Assembly: GCA_026874595.1 (NCBI GenBank)
Contig: CM049313.1
Coordinates: 45,290,659-45,354,658 of the forward strand
Length of the DNA: 64,000 nt
Source: Sipunculus nudus
Taxonomy: Eukaryota; Annelida; Sipuncula; Golfingiida; Sipunculidae
Direction of reading: 5' to 3'
Shown: piece after piece, positions 1-11,700 of the stretch
Position numbering within the stretch: the stretch's first letter is position 1
Layout: each line of letters starts with the position of its first letter
Notes under the pieces: model-generated
What the model was told of the DNA's origin: nothing
The model's database searches: none
Seen by the model: the letters and a program-made list of their open reading frames with translations, nothing else
Program-made: the position numbers and the translations under genes

Positions 1-1711
1 TTCGATTAAAAACCCATTGTTACACTTCAAGACTGCCTAATATCAAAACCACTGATCTGACTTTAATCATAAATAATATACATATTTTTCATTCTCTATG
101 CACATGCCAGAATGATGTCAGTATTGCGTAATTGTTTTAAGTTATGGGCCCAAACATAATGCACTTTGTAAAAAATCAAGAAATATATTTACTCCCTTAA
201 CAAGGGCATTGCTGAAGCTAGAGATTTTTTTGTCAGGGATGTAACATTATTTAATCAAGATTCAATTGAATACCCAAAATTAGTTCTGAATTTTTCAAAA
301 TTTATAAGTTATTAGTATAAATATAAAATTAGTACCTTAAAGTTTGCCCAACTGTGACCATGGCACGTTTTTTTCCTGTGAGCACTGTTGATATAATTTT
401 CATATCATGCACACATAAGGATTTCAGCTTTTTAGTTTAGAAAGGTGAAAGAAATTGGCCAAAAACTGTAGCTTTTATTAATGTTTTTTATGAGACCCTG
501 TCAGACTTTGGCTCTCTCCAGCCCCTCTTGAGTCACATGTATGTTGACCTTGTTGACCTTTCATCAAATTATGCACGCTTGAGGAGAGGCATACAGGAAT
601 CCAGGCAGCTCATGGCCAGCCACAGTTGATCCAGGTGTCCAACCCAACTCATCTAGTAGTTTTAACCAACAACATAACAATAAACAATAAATTAATAAAT
701 TTTTATTGGTTTTTAATAACAAATTAAAGAAAAATAGAAAAGGAATTTGTTAGTTTATAATAACAGGAAATTAACTTGCAGTTACTGATGATATAAGAAT
801 CTTGTATCGATGGGTAGAATGTCACATATTCCAAATAACACCATGCAGTCACCTATGGCATTTACCAGTCCATTTTTAATGATAAAGAAGTAAATCATAT
901 TATTCATTACTAATCATTAGGGATCATATGAAGGAAATTAATGATAGACAAAGATGCAGTTGATACTATTAATCTAGATTCCTACTGTGTCTAGTGTGTA
1001 CATTGATGTGAAATTAGTCCAAAATGAATTTTTTACAGTTATTTTTTAATATAAATAAAAGCCATAAAACCAGGTACTTATGATCATTATTTAAATGTGT
1101 GAATTTTGTATATTCTGGATTCTCATCATCATTGTTTGGTGAAAACTGAATAAATACCAGACATGTTGCGAATACTTATTTAAATATGAATATGATTATG
1201 TACTCCATTATAAAATTTCTTGCATAAAGAATGGGATTCAGGTAAAACTGAAAGTATATGAATACTCGTGCAAATACTTTCAAAATGTATTCATGAATGC
1301 ATTCATGAATATATTCTTTAATATTATTTTAATAATCATATCAGTTATATTTCATTTAAAAAAATCATATGATTCTCTTATTATTTTTAATAAAAATTAT
1401 ATTTGGGACAATATTTGTAATTTTTTTTTTATAAATAGTTAAACTCTTATAATATATGTTCTGCTTATAAGTTATATGGCCAAGTCAAAATCTGTGTGAC
1501 AAAAGTACTCCATTTGTTAATAAAATAAATGAAATCAATCCTCTTCCCTGTCTCCAAAGGTACTATCAAAATCATACATAAGCTAAACAACAACAACTCA
1601 TAATACAGCTTATACTTATTACCACACAAAACCAGCATGTGCCTCATTTCTAAATAATATTTTTTTATCATATATAACAGCTGAGCGTCGTGACCCATAG
1701 GTCCCTTGTTT
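1..1711 (+). mobile_element. Family A (subtype I) Helentron-like element, 5'-truncated by window edge
   Basis: This is the 3' part of a family A element. It matches the second core module and tail of the complete copies at 13438-16093 and 28307-30695 almost base for base over long stretches. It ends with the family 3' signature: CAGCTGAGC, then a GACCC/GGTC hairpin, then CCCTTGTTT. The 5' terminus and first module lie outside the window. No coding capacity is seen; short reading frames in the tail recur in sister copies only because the DNA is repeated. Confidence 0.8.
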
Positions 1712-2928
1712 TTTTATTTAAAATAACAAATATTATATTTAGTGTGTGACATGAGTGCTATTTTTGTCCTCTTTTAGTCATAAATAAAAATATGAGCGGT
1801 GGTTACTGGGGTCGGTCAAAATTGAACAGTCGGCAAATTCAAGTAAAAGAGGTCCCTCTTCATCAAAATATTTGTGTAATTATAAATCTTTCAGTGAATT
1901 GGTCATTTACAAATGTGCAACATTTAGGGACTTTGCTCTGTCCTTACATCAACAATAGTGGGGTTTTTATCGGTATAAATAATGAAAAAAAGGGGAAATA
2001 GGTTTAAAGGGTTCGGGGACCGTGGGGTTCGGGTTTTACACACTACCCTGCATTCACTACCGCTCGGAAAATTTTCATTCTTTGAAAGATCCCCCTTTTG
2101 AGCATTTTCCTCACGCGGGATCTCCTTGTGCACAATAGATCTTTTCGCTGCGCGGATGTTGCCTTTTGAGAAGGGATCACCAATGGTGATTATTTCGGGC
2201 CGATCACCGCAAATTTAGGAAAAGCCCAGATAGGGCCCCCAGAGAAAAACTCTGTCCCGCCATCAAACACTCTGTGGCCATTGTGTTACCAGGCCCGAAG
2301 ACACAAAGAAAAGAGGCGCCCACGGGGGAGCAAATATTAAAATTATTAATTATGCACATAATACTAAAATATTGCAAATAAAAGTGGGTGGAATCTCTTC
2401 GGACAAACCCTGAGCATATGTATGTCGAAAATCACGGCAAACCGTACGGCGGTATCAGAGGAGATACGGAAAATCACAAAAATCGCCTTACGCTATTAAT
2501 ATATAGATGATAAAGCCTAACAGAGAGAGAATAAAAACTGGCGGTAACTTTTAAGCTTGGCCGGGAGAAATGAAAGCATTACCTTGCCCCATGTTATATT
2601 ATCTAGGGAGAAAAGTGAGGTTAGGAAAGCTTATACCTTAGTTTTCTTAAAGTAATTTCCCAAATCCGGTGGGGGGAGGGGTGCTTATTAAGTCAAATAC
2701 GGTATATCTTGTTCAAGTGCTCTTTTTATTGTATGGCGCAGGCGTAACTAATGTTGTGGCGTCCTCTCCGGGCCGTTTGTTACATTTTATGTTTAATCCG
2801 TACTGGTTGAACTCTTGTTGTCATGTAAGCCTTGGGTTTTCACGCCTGGCCGAGGTAACGTGATGAGCCTGGTATGTAGAGATACACAGCGCTGTTTTTC
2901 TAGAGAATTCCTGAAACACGTGTTTACT
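1712..2928. other. Gene-free stretch; CpG-richer patch from about 2000 to 2900
   Basis: No repeat shared with the rest of the window was found here. From about 2000 the base composition changes: CpG dinucleotides and GC-rich words are much commoner than in the AT-rich flanks. There is a short inverted repeat (GATCACC/GGTGAT) near 2176-2191. No open frame resembles a known protein. It could be the flank of a promoter or the body of an old LTR element. Confidence 0.4.
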
Positions 2929-3456
2929 GTGATGTGCAAGATCTTATAGACTGTTCAAGAAGTGGAAAATTCTTGGCTTGGGGTGAAGAGTATATAAAGG
3001 GCTGTGTTGTAGAACGGCAGGGAGAGCAGCAGAGCAGATTCCAGCGGACCCAGAGTGGACGCTTATCGGACGAATGCGGCAATTATAGATTTTCTAAGAC
3101 TTTATCCTGGATTTTATGCATTGGACTTCAGTTTACTTTCTGGATTGTAACAAGAGCTTTACAATGGACTGTCATTCTCCGAGAGTATACATTTAAAGAC
3201 CTTATCCTTGTGATGGTGTTGGAATCCAGGTACTGTGCACATTATTTTTCTATTTGATTGTATTGACTTGTTATTATACCACTGTTTTACTGTATAATTG
3301 TATTGATTTAGTGTATTGTATTGTTAGGGTTGTTTTAAGAATTAATTATAGTAATTTGTTAACAAAAAACCACTGACTTCTTTATTCATTCTTCTAGACA
3401 TTTCACGCTGCCTAGTGTTGCAGAATCTGATTTTTTTATCTCCGTTACAGAATTTG
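2929..3456 (+). mobile_element. Possible solo LTR or host promoter segment
   Basis: The segment contains a good TATA box (2991-3000) followed by a GC-richer transcribed-like stretch with several GAGCAG words and then an AT-rich tail. It could begin with TGTGATG at 2929 and end in TTACA near 3456, giving TG...CA ends typical of an LTR. No second copy, primer-binding site or target duplication could be confirmed. An alternative is a host promoter with a first exon ending near 3229 at CCAG|GTACTG. The 107-residue frame starting at 2934 has no recognisable similarity and is probably chance. Confidence 0.25.
2991..3000 (+). promoter_or_regulatory. TATA box candidate
   Basis: TATATAAAGG matches the TATA consensus and lies in a locally GC-richer context, unlike the simple (TA)n tracts elsewhere in the window. 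Initiation would be expected roughly 25-30 bp downstream, around 3016-3030. Whether it serves an LTR or a host gene cannot be told from the sequence. Confidence 0.35.
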
Positions 3457-3625
3457 TGTTCATCACACATACATGATCTGTTTATATTAGGTTCCGTAAC
3501 AATCTGTATTCAAATTTTGCTTTGCGGAGGCACATGTTATTCTAATTATGTTTTGATAAAAATAAATCTTATGAACATGTCAACTTGAAAATGCATTGTA
3601 GCCAAAGTCTGTCAGTGTCTATAAA

Positions 3626-3775
3626 CAGATTTGGCAATAGGCCAAGGTTTTGTTTGTATCTATAATAACCATTGGCAGACTGCCAACTATTTCAGATTTG
3701 GCAATAGGCCAAGTGTCAGTATGTATTTATATATATATAAATATAACTGTATAAGATTTGGCCACAGGTCAAGAG
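3626..3775. repeat. Three degenerate direct repeats of about 60-67 bp
   Basis: The word AGATTTGGCAATAGGCCAAG begins near 3627 and 3694 and recurs in altered form near 3754. This gives three imperfect tandem units with a short (TA)n tract in the last interval. Confidence 0.6.
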
Positions 3776-3839
3776 TTCAATCAGTGCAGTAGTGCAACCA
3801 CATTAGCTACAGTTGACTTGAGGGGGGGGGGGATCAAGA

Positions 3840-4130
3840 CATATCTTTGATCACTTTGCTATGAACACATTTGCTGCCACCTAAAATGTTTTTTGCAGTG
3901 TATGTCCGTGCTTATTTCTCAAGGCTGATCTGACATATCAGCCTGAAAGTTTGCACGTCCTTACATCTCGAATAGTTTTGTTGTATACAAGACTGGTGCG
4001 GCCACCTACAATTTTTTTGGTGTTTCATGCATCTATGCTAAAAACTCAAAGAGTAATTTGATGTAACTGTCTGAAATTTTGCATGTCCATCCAAATTTGA
4101 TTGCTTTCCCATACACTGTACCATACCAAA
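3840..4130 (+). repeat. Divergent family B-like core module
   Basis: Phrases typical of the 278-bp family B module recur here in altered form: a gene-free run around 'tgacatatc', 'gaaattttgcatgt' and 'gccacct'. Ends of the element are not visible, so this is an old fragment. It is followed by a (TA)n tract. Confidence 0.45.
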
Positions 4131-4141
4131 GACAGCATGTA

Positions 4142-4143
<2 letters not shown>

Positions 4144-4176
<33 letters not shown>
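4144..4176. repeat. (TA)n microsatellite
   Basis: About 16 perfect TA dinucleotides are followed by a short T run. Confidence 0.95.
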
Positions 4177-4178
<2 letters not shown>

Positions 4179-5400
4179 TTTAAAATTATAATTGTCAAAC
4201 TTACATGTGAGTCATTGATCTTAATGGTCCTTAATATTTGATTTCATGTTTTTTATGGTAACCCTTTTTAAATGTGTGGCAGGTAATATTTTTTTTTTGG
4301 GGGGTAGGGGGGGGGTCTTCTGAGTGCCTTTTCAATGCCGGAAAGACAAAAAATATGAGAACAGATGGCTCCATGGCTATATTTGCTTATCATGCAATTT
4401 ACATGACATTTGGCACACTCGCTTTCAGTTGCATGTGCTCCAGGCAGTATATACTCTGATCAGTTTTGTCATATAATAGTGTGCTGGCTCTAGACCAATT
4501 TGGCTGTTTCAGATGGTACATTGTCAAAAGACCGTGCTGGAGCTTTCTTGCCATGTATAATCAGTATCTATTATGTTCTTATAACAAGAACGGAGGGCCG
4601 TGCCACCATTGTGTTACCATCCAGAGGAAGCAATTTAGATTTTGCGTATAGATGGATGCAACAGCATTAGAGAACCAACGTTAAAGCACTGGTCTGGAAG
4701 TACTCCATGCCTAGTAACTCTATCAGTATACTATTTCTTGACCCAATAACATTTTCAATGTCACAGGACCACGTGAAAGATAAAAGTAGTTCCAAAGTAA
4801 TTTTAGCTTTGCAAGTCTTCTCACCTGTGCAATTTAATACTCATTTGCCTTTAGCAGGACATTTTTTTAGCAAGAGATTTTAACAATAATTTACAATGTT
4901 ACCTCATTATTGTCTGAGTATTTTGAAAGAAGCTACTGTCTGAAAGCAACATTTTGAGTATGTGGTAAAAGCCTATATCTATAGTATGGTCCACTTGACA
5001 CCTTTCATAAAAAGACTTATTTGCAAGGTCTGTATCTTGGTTGATTGTCAATTTGCTGATGGCCAATGTAGAAAGATATTTATTTATGATCTCTGAGCTG
5101 ATACTGTGTTCTTTCTAGAAATTTAAATAAATTATTGAAAATTGCCTTAAGTTTGAGCTCTGTTATGTATTTTGTAGTCAAGTGATATTTGTTAAATACA
5201 AAATTTTGAATAAACTGAATTATTCTATGGAGGATTATTTTCTTTTAAAATATTAAATTATCTACTGTGAAAATTTAGTGATTTACTGATCTGTTAATCA
5301 TTGTTTTTCATCTATATTTTCTTCATTGGATTTGTGTATAATTTTACCCTGGCCATGGTTAAATATACAAGACTTCTTCTGTTAATATAAAAATTACAAA
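4177..5400. other. Gene-free stretch, nothing recognised
   Basis: AT-rich sequence with scattered short frames and a G-rich run near 4300-4315. No repeat shared with the window and no protein similarity was recognised. Confidence 0.5.
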
Positions 5401-5896
5401 TTTTTTAGCTCAGCTGACTGAAAGGTAAGGCCCTAGTCCGTTGTCTGTCTGGCAGTCCAATTGTCCTAGAAACTTTTAAGTGAACATCAAGGGAGGTCAA
5501 TATTTTCAAGTTTAATGACCATTTGAGACTGGCTGATAAGATTAATAGCTTTTTTGCTCACTGTTTATTATTAGGCATTGAATCAATAAACAGATATTGT
5601 TTGTTTCTTTCAGACCTGTACCATAATCACCATGCAGTGTTGCATGTATAATCATATAAGTTGCACAAAAACATCACACTCCGAGAAAGGGAACTACACA
5701 TGCCTAATAATATAGCATGTATAATCATAATAATGTGGCACACAATATAATATGGCCAAATGGCTGTTGCATTAGGATTTACATTTTCAAGTACACCAAA
5801 ACACAACAAAACTGTAACTTCTCTTTATGCTAGGTTTTGATAAATATCTGTCATAGTCCATTTTAGCTGAGCGCTATGACCCATAGGTCCCTTGTT
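5401..5896 (+). mobile_element. Short family A-type non-autonomous element
   Basis: A complete small element of about 495 bp. The 5' end is a T run plus AGCTCAGCTGACT. The 3' end is AGCTGAGCGCTATG, the hairpin GACCCATAGGTC and CCTTGTTTT. The terminal inverted pair GCTCAGCT/AGCTGAGC is intact. A degenerate (GTCY)-like stretch follows about 45 bp from the 5' end. It lacks the 682-bp core modules of the long copies, so it is an internally different or deleted relative using the same ends. Confidence 0.75.
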
Positions 5897-6559
5897 TTAA
5901 ATTATGTGATGTCTATGAGAATTATTATTCAGAAGGGGCCAAAAATACATCTTGTAGTACTGGTTTGACAAAGTAAAAGCTGACCCATGTGTAAGTATGT
6001 TCCATGATGGAAAATACATGTTCATGGCTGGCAGTCACTTAGGAGATCCGCCGAGTCATTAAGTGTCACCAAATGGAGTTAGGACAAAGATTTACAATAG
6101 AGGGGTTGGTGATAGCTGTATATTGTACAGCTTAGCACATTTGGCATAGGTTTTAACAAGATTTTCATGACAGATATCAGCAGAAGCCACAGAAAAAAAA
6201 TCTGCCCTTTTTTGCAGACTGTTGATTTAGTTCAGAAATATTTTTCTGATTGCTTGGAATCTTGTCTTTCATGTGGATATGGGTGTAAAAGGCATTATGG
6301 CATTCATGAAACGAGTGCTATGACATAGCAGAAAAAACAGTCTGGCTCGTGTCAGATTTTTTTATTTCATTGCAGTTTTTTTACCTGCTACTTTGGAAAT
6401 GATATAACATGGTCTTGTTTGAAAAAAAAGCAAAAGGTTTCCATAGTACAGTTATTCTGTTATCCTGCTTTCAGAATTGCAATATATACATAGATATGAA
6501 TATCACTAGCATTTACCATGTACATATTTTAAATTCAAATAAAATATACATTTCTCTAC
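5897..6559. other. Gene-free stretch, nothing recognised
   Basis: AT-rich sequence without recognised genes or shared repeats. Confidence 0.5.
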
Positions 6560-6960
6560 ATTTTTAGGAATTTTTTGGTTACCTCTCAAACTTTTCATCA
6601 TGACATTAATAAGAATATTGAAATAAGGGGCAGGAAGGAAGAGAAATTGTACTTTAACAAAATTCACTGTAATAACTCACCCAAGTTTGATTCTAGGCAA
6701 ATTTGTGCATATTTAATGAGGTCAAAGGTAACCAGGCTTCTTAGTGGTGTAATTGCTGTGATAACTATCCAGGAATATGATGGATTTGATAAACCCTAAT
6801 GGAAATGGAAACCAATATAATATTATATCTGGAATAAGTTTGATTCTCGTGAAAATCCATGCATATTTAATGAAGTCAGAGTCACAAGACATACTACAAG
6901 CATTATTCACTCTTGCAGTCCTCTTGTTTGTAAAATTAATAAAGAAATTAATTTTAGAGT
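6560..6960 (+). repeat. Family E fragment with two internal modules
   Basis: A phrase beginning 'aagtttgattct' followed by 'catatttaatga' occurs twice, about 150 bp apart. The same phrases are found at 44130-44290 and 61130-61260, so this is a dispersed repeat. Neither end is recognised here. Confidence 0.5.
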
Positions 6961-8019
6961 GAAAGCTTAAGACAATAAATTAAAAATCCTTGAAAACATT
7001 GCTGGTCTTTGGTCACTAGGAAGCGTCAATCTTGGTCCATCATCATGTAAATGACATGGATACTTAGACACTTGCAGTGTTGACTTACAGTTTTCTTATT
7101 TAAAAATTTACAAAGCTCTTGAGGCTGCTAAATATAGGTTAATATAAAATAGGACAAGCAAAAAAAATGACTTGATCATGACTTGCAGATGATTTTTAGT
7201 AATTGGTCTCGGTTGAGCAGATTTGATTGACAGGCACTCATAGCAAAAGAAAAGTGGCACCATCTGGAGAATAGGACTTGCTCTCCTGTTTCTTTGTCTT
7301 ACCAGAAAGAAAGAACATGATTGTTGGACATACATGGTGAGGTTATTAAGGTTATGAACATCATAGGGGAAAGAGTCCCAGAGCTAGTTTTCAAGAGAAA
7401 ATGGCTGGATCTGGACAAAACTTCACAGATTTGCTTCAGTTGCATTGTTAGAGCTTTAAACCCTGAAGGATGGCCATAATTTTCTTCTGCTGTGTTAAAT
7501 CAGAAACAAAATTTTACAGATTTGCTATAATGTATTGTTAGGGCTTTTTTCCCAAGGTTAGGCACATATTTCTTCTAATTGCTTTCTTCTTACGGGTCAC
7601 ATCATGAGCTTTGTCTAGTTATATCACCAGGGCTTGAAAAGAAAAGGTGATCATCAATAAGATTCTGGTTTATTGCATATAATTATATGAGATATAACAA
7701 TTTAAAACTAGATATAGTTTAATTTGCAAGCAAATTCAAGTCTCCCCTGCCACCAGCTAACAAGTAGAGGCTTCTTGTTCTAGGAAGATTAGATAATGAC
7801 ATGACAGACCAGGCATGGTAAACATAAATATACAAATGGTAAGCATTAGAATCATGTCCTCCATGAAAAAGTGTAACATGTCAAAACATGTAATGGATAG
7901 ACTTAAGAATTTGATAAAATTGACAAATTTACTCATGGCTGATTTACAGAATTATGCAAATGACCTACCTAATATGCAAACATTGACCCCAAAAGTTATC
8001 ATTACAACTGAATACAATT
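6961..8019. other. Gene-free stretch, nothing recognised
   Basis: AT-rich. Short frames on both strands show no similarity to known proteins and no codon bias. Confidence 0.5.
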
Positions 8020-8176
8020 TATAAAATGATTCCTTACTCATTAATACAAATCTAGTATTTCAACCAACCATGACCAATATTGCATTTTCCACTCAGACAT
8101 CTCCATTTGTTATTATTTTTTATTTTTACCTTCAAGGCCTACTTCAGCTGAGCCCATTGACCCACGGGTCCCTTTT
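8020..8176 (+). mobile_element. Family A 3' end with endonuclease-linked tail
   Basis: The 3' terminus (CAGCTGAGC, hairpin GACCCACGGGTC, CCCTT) is preceded by about 120 bp that match the sequence just before the 3' end at 38870-39016. Shared phrases are 'tcattaatacaaa' type words, 'ccaaccatg', 'atctccatttg' and 'tttttaccttcaaggy'. At 38870 this is the tail of a broken endonuclease gene, so this copy is a solo 3' end of the same lineage. Its 5' limit is unclear. Confidence 0.6.
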
Positions 8177-9168
8177 GTAGTTTTATGAATATATGATATC
8201 AGGGATTAAAATTAGGATATAGATTCCTTGGCATTTTGATTGCAGTACCAACTGACAACTAGAATGTAAAAAGTATCCATAAAAAACTGGGCACTGTCCT
8301 TTAAATTTTTCATTTGGTCCAAAGAAAAAAAACCCAGTTTTTTAGACCCTCTTTCCCGCTTGTCGTTGCAAAGTGATACAAGTTCCATTACATTCAGGTC
8401 AGTTTCCACACGGGACAGACACAAAAAGGGCAAACAAGAATTGATATTTGCAGTAGAACAAGGTGATGCAATAAGGTCAAGTATTTGGTGATAAACATGT
8501 CTTTGCAAGATACATAGAATGCATCAGAAGGGAGACAGCTATTCAGAACTTGTTGTCCGTTATGCTATACACAAAGTTCTTCAGAAAGGCAGAAGGCAAG
8601 ATAGCAATCCGTAGTCTTGCAGTGATTCTCGAGAGGACAAGTGATGTGATAAGCTTACTGATACACGAGTGTGTGGTCCTATACAGGACAAGAAGAGATA
8701 GGGAAACGTAGCAGTATTGATGAGAAAGTATACTGAACCACCACAGCCTCTACCTCTGTGATATTTCCAGTCCGATAACTGACGTTAAGCTGCCTCATAC
8801 CAATAAATTGTTTTCGTATAGAAGCTCCTCTGATAAAGGAAAGAACAGAAATAAGGCAGTGACTGTAACAATTGGTGCGCAGTCCTTAAGATAAATGTAA
8901 TCGGTTTTCTCTAACTGATCAACTGTCTCAGCTAAGCGGCTGAAAGATACCTGACCTGAAAGAAGTATTGATGTTATTTTAAACAGGCATTGCTCTCCTT
9001 TCCCTGTTTGAGAAATGGATCGTCACAACTGAGACCAGTGTTCAGAATTGGTTGTAACTTGTTTTTTAATGTTCAGTGATTATTGGGCAATATAACCAAT
9101 GATCAAATATTAATCCATCATATCATGTACCTTTATATTCATGACATTTAAATTACAGTGTTATCTGT
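8177..9168. other. Gene-free stretch, nothing recognised
   Basis: Mixed composition, somewhat GC-richer around 8560-8950. The 98-residue minus-strand frame at 8212-8508 is not recognised. No shared repeat was found. Confidence 0.4.
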
Positions 9169-9530
9169 GTGAAAGCTTTAGTGCTGGAGCCTTTGTATCA
9201 AATTTTTAACTATTTTTGGGGTATTTACAAGCCCCACTGCTTGGGAGATAAGGGTAACAGAGACCTTATTTCAGGTTTCAAAGGAGACTTTTCATGGACC
9301 TCCCTGGAAGTCAAGTTAGAAGATTCTAGGTTCAACAAGTGCGATTTGCAGGTCTCAAAAATAGAGAAAAAATGTGTAAAAATTGGAAAAAATACAGGTG
9401 GTACCACCAGTCTCCAGGAGCTGATGAAACACTCCATGATCAATATGGATGCAAAGAATCTTGATGATCAATGCATTAGTTATTCAGATACTGGAGCTTT
9501 TGCATCAAATTTGTAATTATTCTGGGGGTA
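9169..9530 (+). repeat. Degenerate direct repeats around an unrecognised 115-codon frame
   Basis: The phrase 'ctggagccttt(g)tatcaaattt' near 9184 recurs as 'ctggagcttttgcatcaaattt' near 9491, about 307 bp apart. An open frame of 115 codons (9169-9516) spans the interval but resembles no protein I recognise. Parts of it (around 'atttcaggttt' and 'aaggaga') resemble 34110-34140, which points to a dispersed repeat rather than a gene. Confidence 0.4.
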
Positions 9531-10440
9531 TTGATGTGTAATATATATATACACATCCATAAATACCCATTCCACACACACAACACCAGTGACTGTTTGA
9601 TCTGGGGCTTGTGGATTTTTTTCATTTCCATAACTCAATATTCTTTCATTTAAGCATTAGTGAGGTTATTCAAGCCCCAAGGTATATTGGTGATTACCAT
9701 AGTTTTGTTTTATTTTGGTATGTATATAATCTAAATCTTAGATCCTCGGCATAAAATTGAACTCAATATTTGCATCGTAAAGAGAGCAGTTTTTCTCCTA
9801 TAATCAAATCATGGTTCCTCTAGACCTCTAAAACTGTTTGATTGAAATGACGCACGTTTTAACAGTGGGACTCTTTCTTCATTACCTCATTGAGCTACAG
9901 AGTTTTGTTCAAAGGATGCAGATGCATTGAAGCTTATGTTGGAAGTCCCTATCTTAGTAAAGAAGGAGATTCCTCAACACCTGTATGTTTTGTAAGGCAT
10001 TTCCATTTAAGAGCTGAAGGATGCTGAATTGCTTGCTTACACAGTGAAACATGCTGCAGAAGCTGTTCCGCGGCTTACCAGTAGCTTTGGCTTATGTTTC
10101 TTTCATGTGTTTTATTGGCAATCAATTCTTCTCGTCTTTCTTTCAGGCAGCCCTCATTTATTGACAGAGAAATTACCAGTAATCACACACTGAACTGGGA
10201 CATTTTAACATCTAGGGTAGAACATTTTTGTTTAAAAAAATTTTACTATCTACATTTTATGAGATCGCCTTAAATATTTAAAAGATTAATTACTTAAATG
10301 AACAGATGTAATATATTTAAGCTCACCCAACCTCCCTGTATGGATTGGCGGCTTATTTATTGAGGTTTATGATTTTATTTCTGTAATAATATTTGAGCCA
10401 AAATGTTGATTGTTGGACTTTCTAAGGTCCCCAGAGTGCA
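9531..10440. other. Gene-free stretch, nothing recognised
   Basis: AT-rich sequence with a short (TA)n tract near 9540. No gene or shared repeat recognised. Confidence 0.5.
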
Positions 10441-10464
10441 AAATACGCTTCACATGCAGTGGTT

Positions 10465-10730
10465 TTACACTGTAGTTGTCCCAGATCTCTTTTCGTGTAA
10501 CCTTTTCAGTTTCTCGCAAAGTGGGATGTTGACATCTTTCCCTGTGACTGACAAAAGTTCACCATCAGTATAGATCTAGCAGCTACTGTGTCCTGATAGG
10601 GTAATTATGGTATCTATTACTAAGACGATCAAAATTTCTTCTGATGTGTCCAGACTTTGCTCCTCATGCAACAGTTATACACTGCAGTCATTCCAGATCT
10701 CCTCTCGTGTAACTGCTGCTTTGTATAGCA
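10465..10730 (+). repeat. Pair of ~45-bp direct repeats, 212 bp apart
   Basis: 'tacactgtagt...ccagatctcttttcgtgtaac' at about 10465 recurs as 'tacactgcagt...ccagatctcctctcgtgtaac' at about 10677. The two are imperfect copies. Confidence 0.6.
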
Positions 10731-10739
10731 AAATATTCT

Positions 10740-11313
10740 TGGTAAGAACACCAGGGTGTGCACAGAGCAAAGATTTATATTCAGACCAATGAGAGCCTGG
10801 GACCACCAGTTTTATACATGCGACGCCCACTCTCACGCAATGTTGAGAAATGGGGAAAAAACATGTAACCTAAGGTGATAGGTTGAATATAATTTTTAAA
10901 TTTAGGCCTACTATAATGCATTAAGATGAAATGCATTTTGAACAATCTAAAAACTGAAAAAAAATTAATTGTTTAAAGTAGCAATATATATATAACTGTT
11001 TTTAATGCTCCTATTGATGTACATTAAAGAGGATTTTGTATAAAAAGCAAAAATTTGAACTGGCTTTGTTATAAAGCCAATTTAAACCTGGAAACACTGA
11101 ACACCAAATTTTGGTGAATTTTAACTCCAAAAAAGCTTAGATAGGACTGGCCTTTATCATAAGGGGGAGGGGAAATAAGCATTCCTTACTTAAACTCCTG
11201 GAGAGTGGCAATAAGGCCTGCCATTTATATATGTATGTATGTATATATATATAAATATATATATATATATTTAAACTTTATCTATTTTACATGCATATGG
11301 ATTGTACAACTAT
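10740..11313. other. Gene-free stretch with small (TA)n tracts
   Basis: No gene recognised. There are (TA)n and TATG tracts at about 11227-11270. Confidence 0.5.
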
Positions 11314-11470
11314 TTATAATACGAAGCACTCTCTATGGCTCCTATGTTGTTGCTCGGTAGTCGGTAAAGCTGGAGGAAACCACAAACCTTGGATGGGCCA
11401 TTACAACCCACTCTCATAGTCACGCCAGGATTTGAACTCAGGTGGCCAGTGCCAGAGCGTGTTATATTTA
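11314..11470 (-). mobile_element. Possible tRNA-derived SINE fragment
   Basis: On the minus strand the sequence has GAGTTCAAATCCTGGC, close to a pol III B box (GGTTCRANNCC), near 11420-11440. A GC-moderate body with GGTTTCCTCCAGC follows, a style seen in many tRNA-derived SINEs. The upstream part that should hold the A box is replaced by a (TA)n(CA)n microsatellite, so the head is incomplete. No second copy in the window supports the family. Confidence 0.3.
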
Positions 11471-11486
11471 TATCTATATATATATC

Positions 11487-11489
<3 letters not shown>

Positions 11490-11546
<57 letters not shown>
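11490..11546. repeat. Compound (TA)n(CA)n microsatellite
   Basis: A TA tract passes directly into a CA tract of about 17 units. Short frames read through it are artefacts. Confidence 0.95.
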
Positions 11547-11547
<1 letters not shown>

Positions 11548-11555
11548 CTGTCAAG

Positions 11556-11700
11556 GCCTAGATCCAGATCAAATCCCGATCAGGATTCAGTCCAGCCTAA
11601 ACCCTGATCAGGATTTGGGCTGTACCAGATCCTTATCAGGAATCTGACCAGTCCAAACCCCGATCAGGATCTGGTACAGCCTAAATCTTGATTCAGACTG
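11556..11700. repeat. Cluster of GATCAGGAT-type palindromic short repeats
   Basis: Words of the type CYGATCAGGAT or its complement recur four to five times at intervals of about 25-50 bp, with AGATCC and CAGCC/GGCTG words in alternating orientation. Several cores (TGATCA) are perfect palindromes, and the arms 'ctgtaccagatcc' and 'ggatctggtacag' form an inverted repeat. Confidence 0.6.

Noticed and set aside
9169-9516. 115-codon frame as a possible gene
   Set aside because: It overlaps degenerate direct repeats and partly resembles a dispersed repeat near 34110.
11310-11647. Frames with His-Thr or Tyr-Ile repeats
   Set aside because: They are translations of the (TA)n(CA)n microsatellite.
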